Below, piece by piece: positions 62,835 through 64,000 of a stretch of DNA of 64,000 nucleotides (the stretch's first letter is position 1; every line of letters starts with the position of its first letter). Origin of the DNA: Caulobacter sp. (GTDB taxonomy: Bacteria > Pseudomonadota > Alphaproteobacteria > Caulobacterales > Caulobacteraceae); assembly GCA_021741355.1 (NCBI GenBank), contig JAIOXZ010000007.1:1-64000 (forward strand), given 5' to 3'. A model generated the notes under the pieces. It saw only the letters and a program-made list of their open reading frames with translations, was not told the origin of the DNA and did not search any database. A program made the position numbers and the translations under genes.

Positions 62835-64000
62835 ATGGACGGCGCCAGCGATCCCGGAACCCTGTTCGTCGGTTTTTCGGACAAGCCCGAAACCGTGCGA
62901 CTGGACCGGCTGAATCGCCATGGCCTGGTGGCGGGCGCCACGGGCACGGGGAAGACGGTGACGTTGCAGATCCTCGCCCAGGCCCTGTCCGACGCCGGGG
63001 TTCCGGTCTTCGCCGCCGACGTGAAGGGTGACCTGTCGGGGATCAGCCAGCCGGGGACGCCGAACGAGAAGTTCATCGCCCGGGCCCAGGGCATGGGCCT
63101 GACCCTGACCCCCGACGCGCCGCCGACGGTGTTCTGGGACCTGTTCGGCGAGAAGGGCCATCCGGTCCGCACAACGGTATCGGAGATGGGCCCGTTGCTG
63201 CTGGCGCGGATGCTTGAGCTCAACGACGTGCAGGAAGGCGTGCTCAACATCGTCTTCAAGGTCGCGGACGCCGAAGGGCTTCTGCTGCTCGATCTCAAGG
63301 ATCTGCAGGCGGCGCTGAAGTACGTCGCCGAGAACGAGAAGACCATCGACGCCGAGTACGGCAACGTCTCGGCCGCCACCGTCGGCACGATCCAGCGCGG
63401 CCTGCTGACGCTGGAAACCCAGGGCGGCGCGAACCTGTTCGGCGAGCCGGCGCTGGCGCTGTCGGACCTGATGCGCGTCGACGGCTCGGGCCGGGGCGTG
63501 GTGAGCATCCTGGCCGCCGACCGGCTGATCCAGAGTCCGCGTCTCTACGCCACCTTCCTGCTGTGGCTGATGTCGGAGCTGTTCGAGGATCTGCCGGAGA
63601 TCGGCGATCCGGAGAAGCCCCGGCTGGTGTTCTTCTTCGACGAGGCGCACCTGCTGTTCCGCGACGCGCCCAAGCCGCTGCTGGAAAAGGTCGAGCAGGT
63701 TGTCCGGCTGATCCGCTCCAAGGGCGTGGGCATCTTCTTCGTCACCCAGAACCCGGCCGACGTGCCCGAGACGGTGCTGGGCCAGCTGGGCAACCGCTTC
63801 CAGCACGCCCTGCGCGCCTATACCCCGGCCGAACAGAAGGGACTGCGGGCGGCGGCCTCCTCGTTCCGGCCCAATCCGGCGTTCGACACCGCCGAGGCGA
63901 TCCAGAACCTCGGGGTCGGCGAGGCGCTGGTCTCGGTGCTGGACGAACGCGGCGCGCCGACCGTGGTGGCGATGGCCAAGATCCGTCCGCCTGCCTCGCG
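62835..64000 (+). CDS. HerA-like/DUF853 ATPase, partial
   Basis: The gene starts at ATG 62835 (GGAG seven bases upstream) and runs off the window after about 388 codons. Walker A is GATGTGKT (about 34-41). Walker B with catalytic glutamate is [13 protein letters not shown] (about 264-276). The segment [12 protein letters not shown] and the region after Walker B ([24 protein letters not shown]) fit DUF853/YjgR helicase-like proteins of the HerA-FtsK group. The cellular role is unknown. It is about 120 bases from the divergent AI-2E gene. The C-terminus lies outside the window. Confidence 0.9.
   Translation, partial: MDGASDPGTLFVGFSDKPETVRLDRLNRHGLVAGATGTGKTVTLQILAQALSDAGVPVFAADVKGDLSGISQPGTPNEKFIARAQGMGLTLTPDAPPTVFWDLFGEKGHPVRTTVSEMGPLLLARMLELNDVQEGVLNIVFKVADAEGLLLLDLKDLQAALKYVAENEKTIDAEYGNVSAATVGTIQRGLLTLETQGGANLFGEPALALSDLMRVDGSGRGVVSILAADRLIQSPRLYATFLLWLMSELFEDLPEIGDPEKPRLVFFFDEAHLLFRDAPKPLLEKVEQVVRLIRSKGVGIFFVTQNPADVPETVLGQLGNRFQHALRAYTPAEQKGLRAAASSFRPNPAFDTAEAIQNLGVGEALVSVLDERGAPTVVAMAKIRPPAS

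Overview
The window is high-GC alphaproteobacterial chromosome, almost certainly Caulobacterales (Caulobacter/Phenylobacterium type). The case rests on a very large NAD-dependent glutamate dehydrogenase of the GdhZ class, a sensor-less hybrid kinase carrying the residues that define Caulobacter ShkA (the c-di-GMP-gated pseudo-receiver and the DDR linker), a CC0125/CC1285-type lipoprotein, many GTG/TTG starts, leaderless-looking promoters and several families of palindromic intergenic repeats. No rRNA, tRNA, CRISPR array or complete transposon was found.

Layout. 1-2.1 kb: a less GC-rich left edge, then a leftward RepA-like AAA ATPase with a small partner gene, probably the end of an integrated element. 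2.2-5.0 kb: adrenodoxin-type ferredoxin and its reductase, a membrane protein, and a vapBC toxin-antitoxin pair. 5.0-10.2 kb: succinate dehydrogenase. sdhCDA is one translationally coupled unit, but sdhB is separated from it by creD, which has its own operator-like palindrome and lies between two strong hairpins. 10.2-20.5 kb: VOC protein, zapE, tryptophanase, a thioredoxin-like protein, rsmI-yraN, a SirB1-like protein, gshB, a comM-like gene and an ABC-F ATPase. 20.5-28.5 kb: a beta-propeller/ubiquitin-like/membrane protein operon, shkA, ampG, a serine protease with a DUF350 protein, and rlmN. 28.5-36.4 kb: ECF sigma with a ChrR-like cupin, isoaspartyl peptidase, a quinone oxidoreductase-SDR-oxygenase-transporter run, a lysoplasmalogenase, and a 3-hydroxyacyl-CoA dehydrogenase. 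36.4-48.7 kb: lipoprotein, exporters, argG, kup, an Rrf2 regulator with a flavodoxin-type oxidoreductase, an SDR, marC, pyrF, a Gly/Pro/Tyr/Cys-rich secreted protein and the SDH assembly factor sdhAF4. 48.7-64 kb: two tandem His-motif membrane paralogues, rsmB-rpe-heparinase, purH behind a ZTP riboswitch, a dienelactone hydrolase behind a palindrome-bearing promoter, gdhZ, an AI-2E family transporter and a HerA/DUF853 ATPase cut by the window end.

Most of this is ordinary core genome: TCA cycle, arginine, pyrimidine and purine synthesis, rRNA modification and transport. The unusual material is between the genes. A 173-nt structured repeat occurs twice with a 53-bp core that is inverted between the copies and carries compensatory base changes. 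Near-identical operator palindromes sit in front of creD and the dienelactone hydrolase gene. Two further palindromic repeat families occur, three and two copies. Convergent genes tend to meet with overlapping stop codons or have a repeat element between them.
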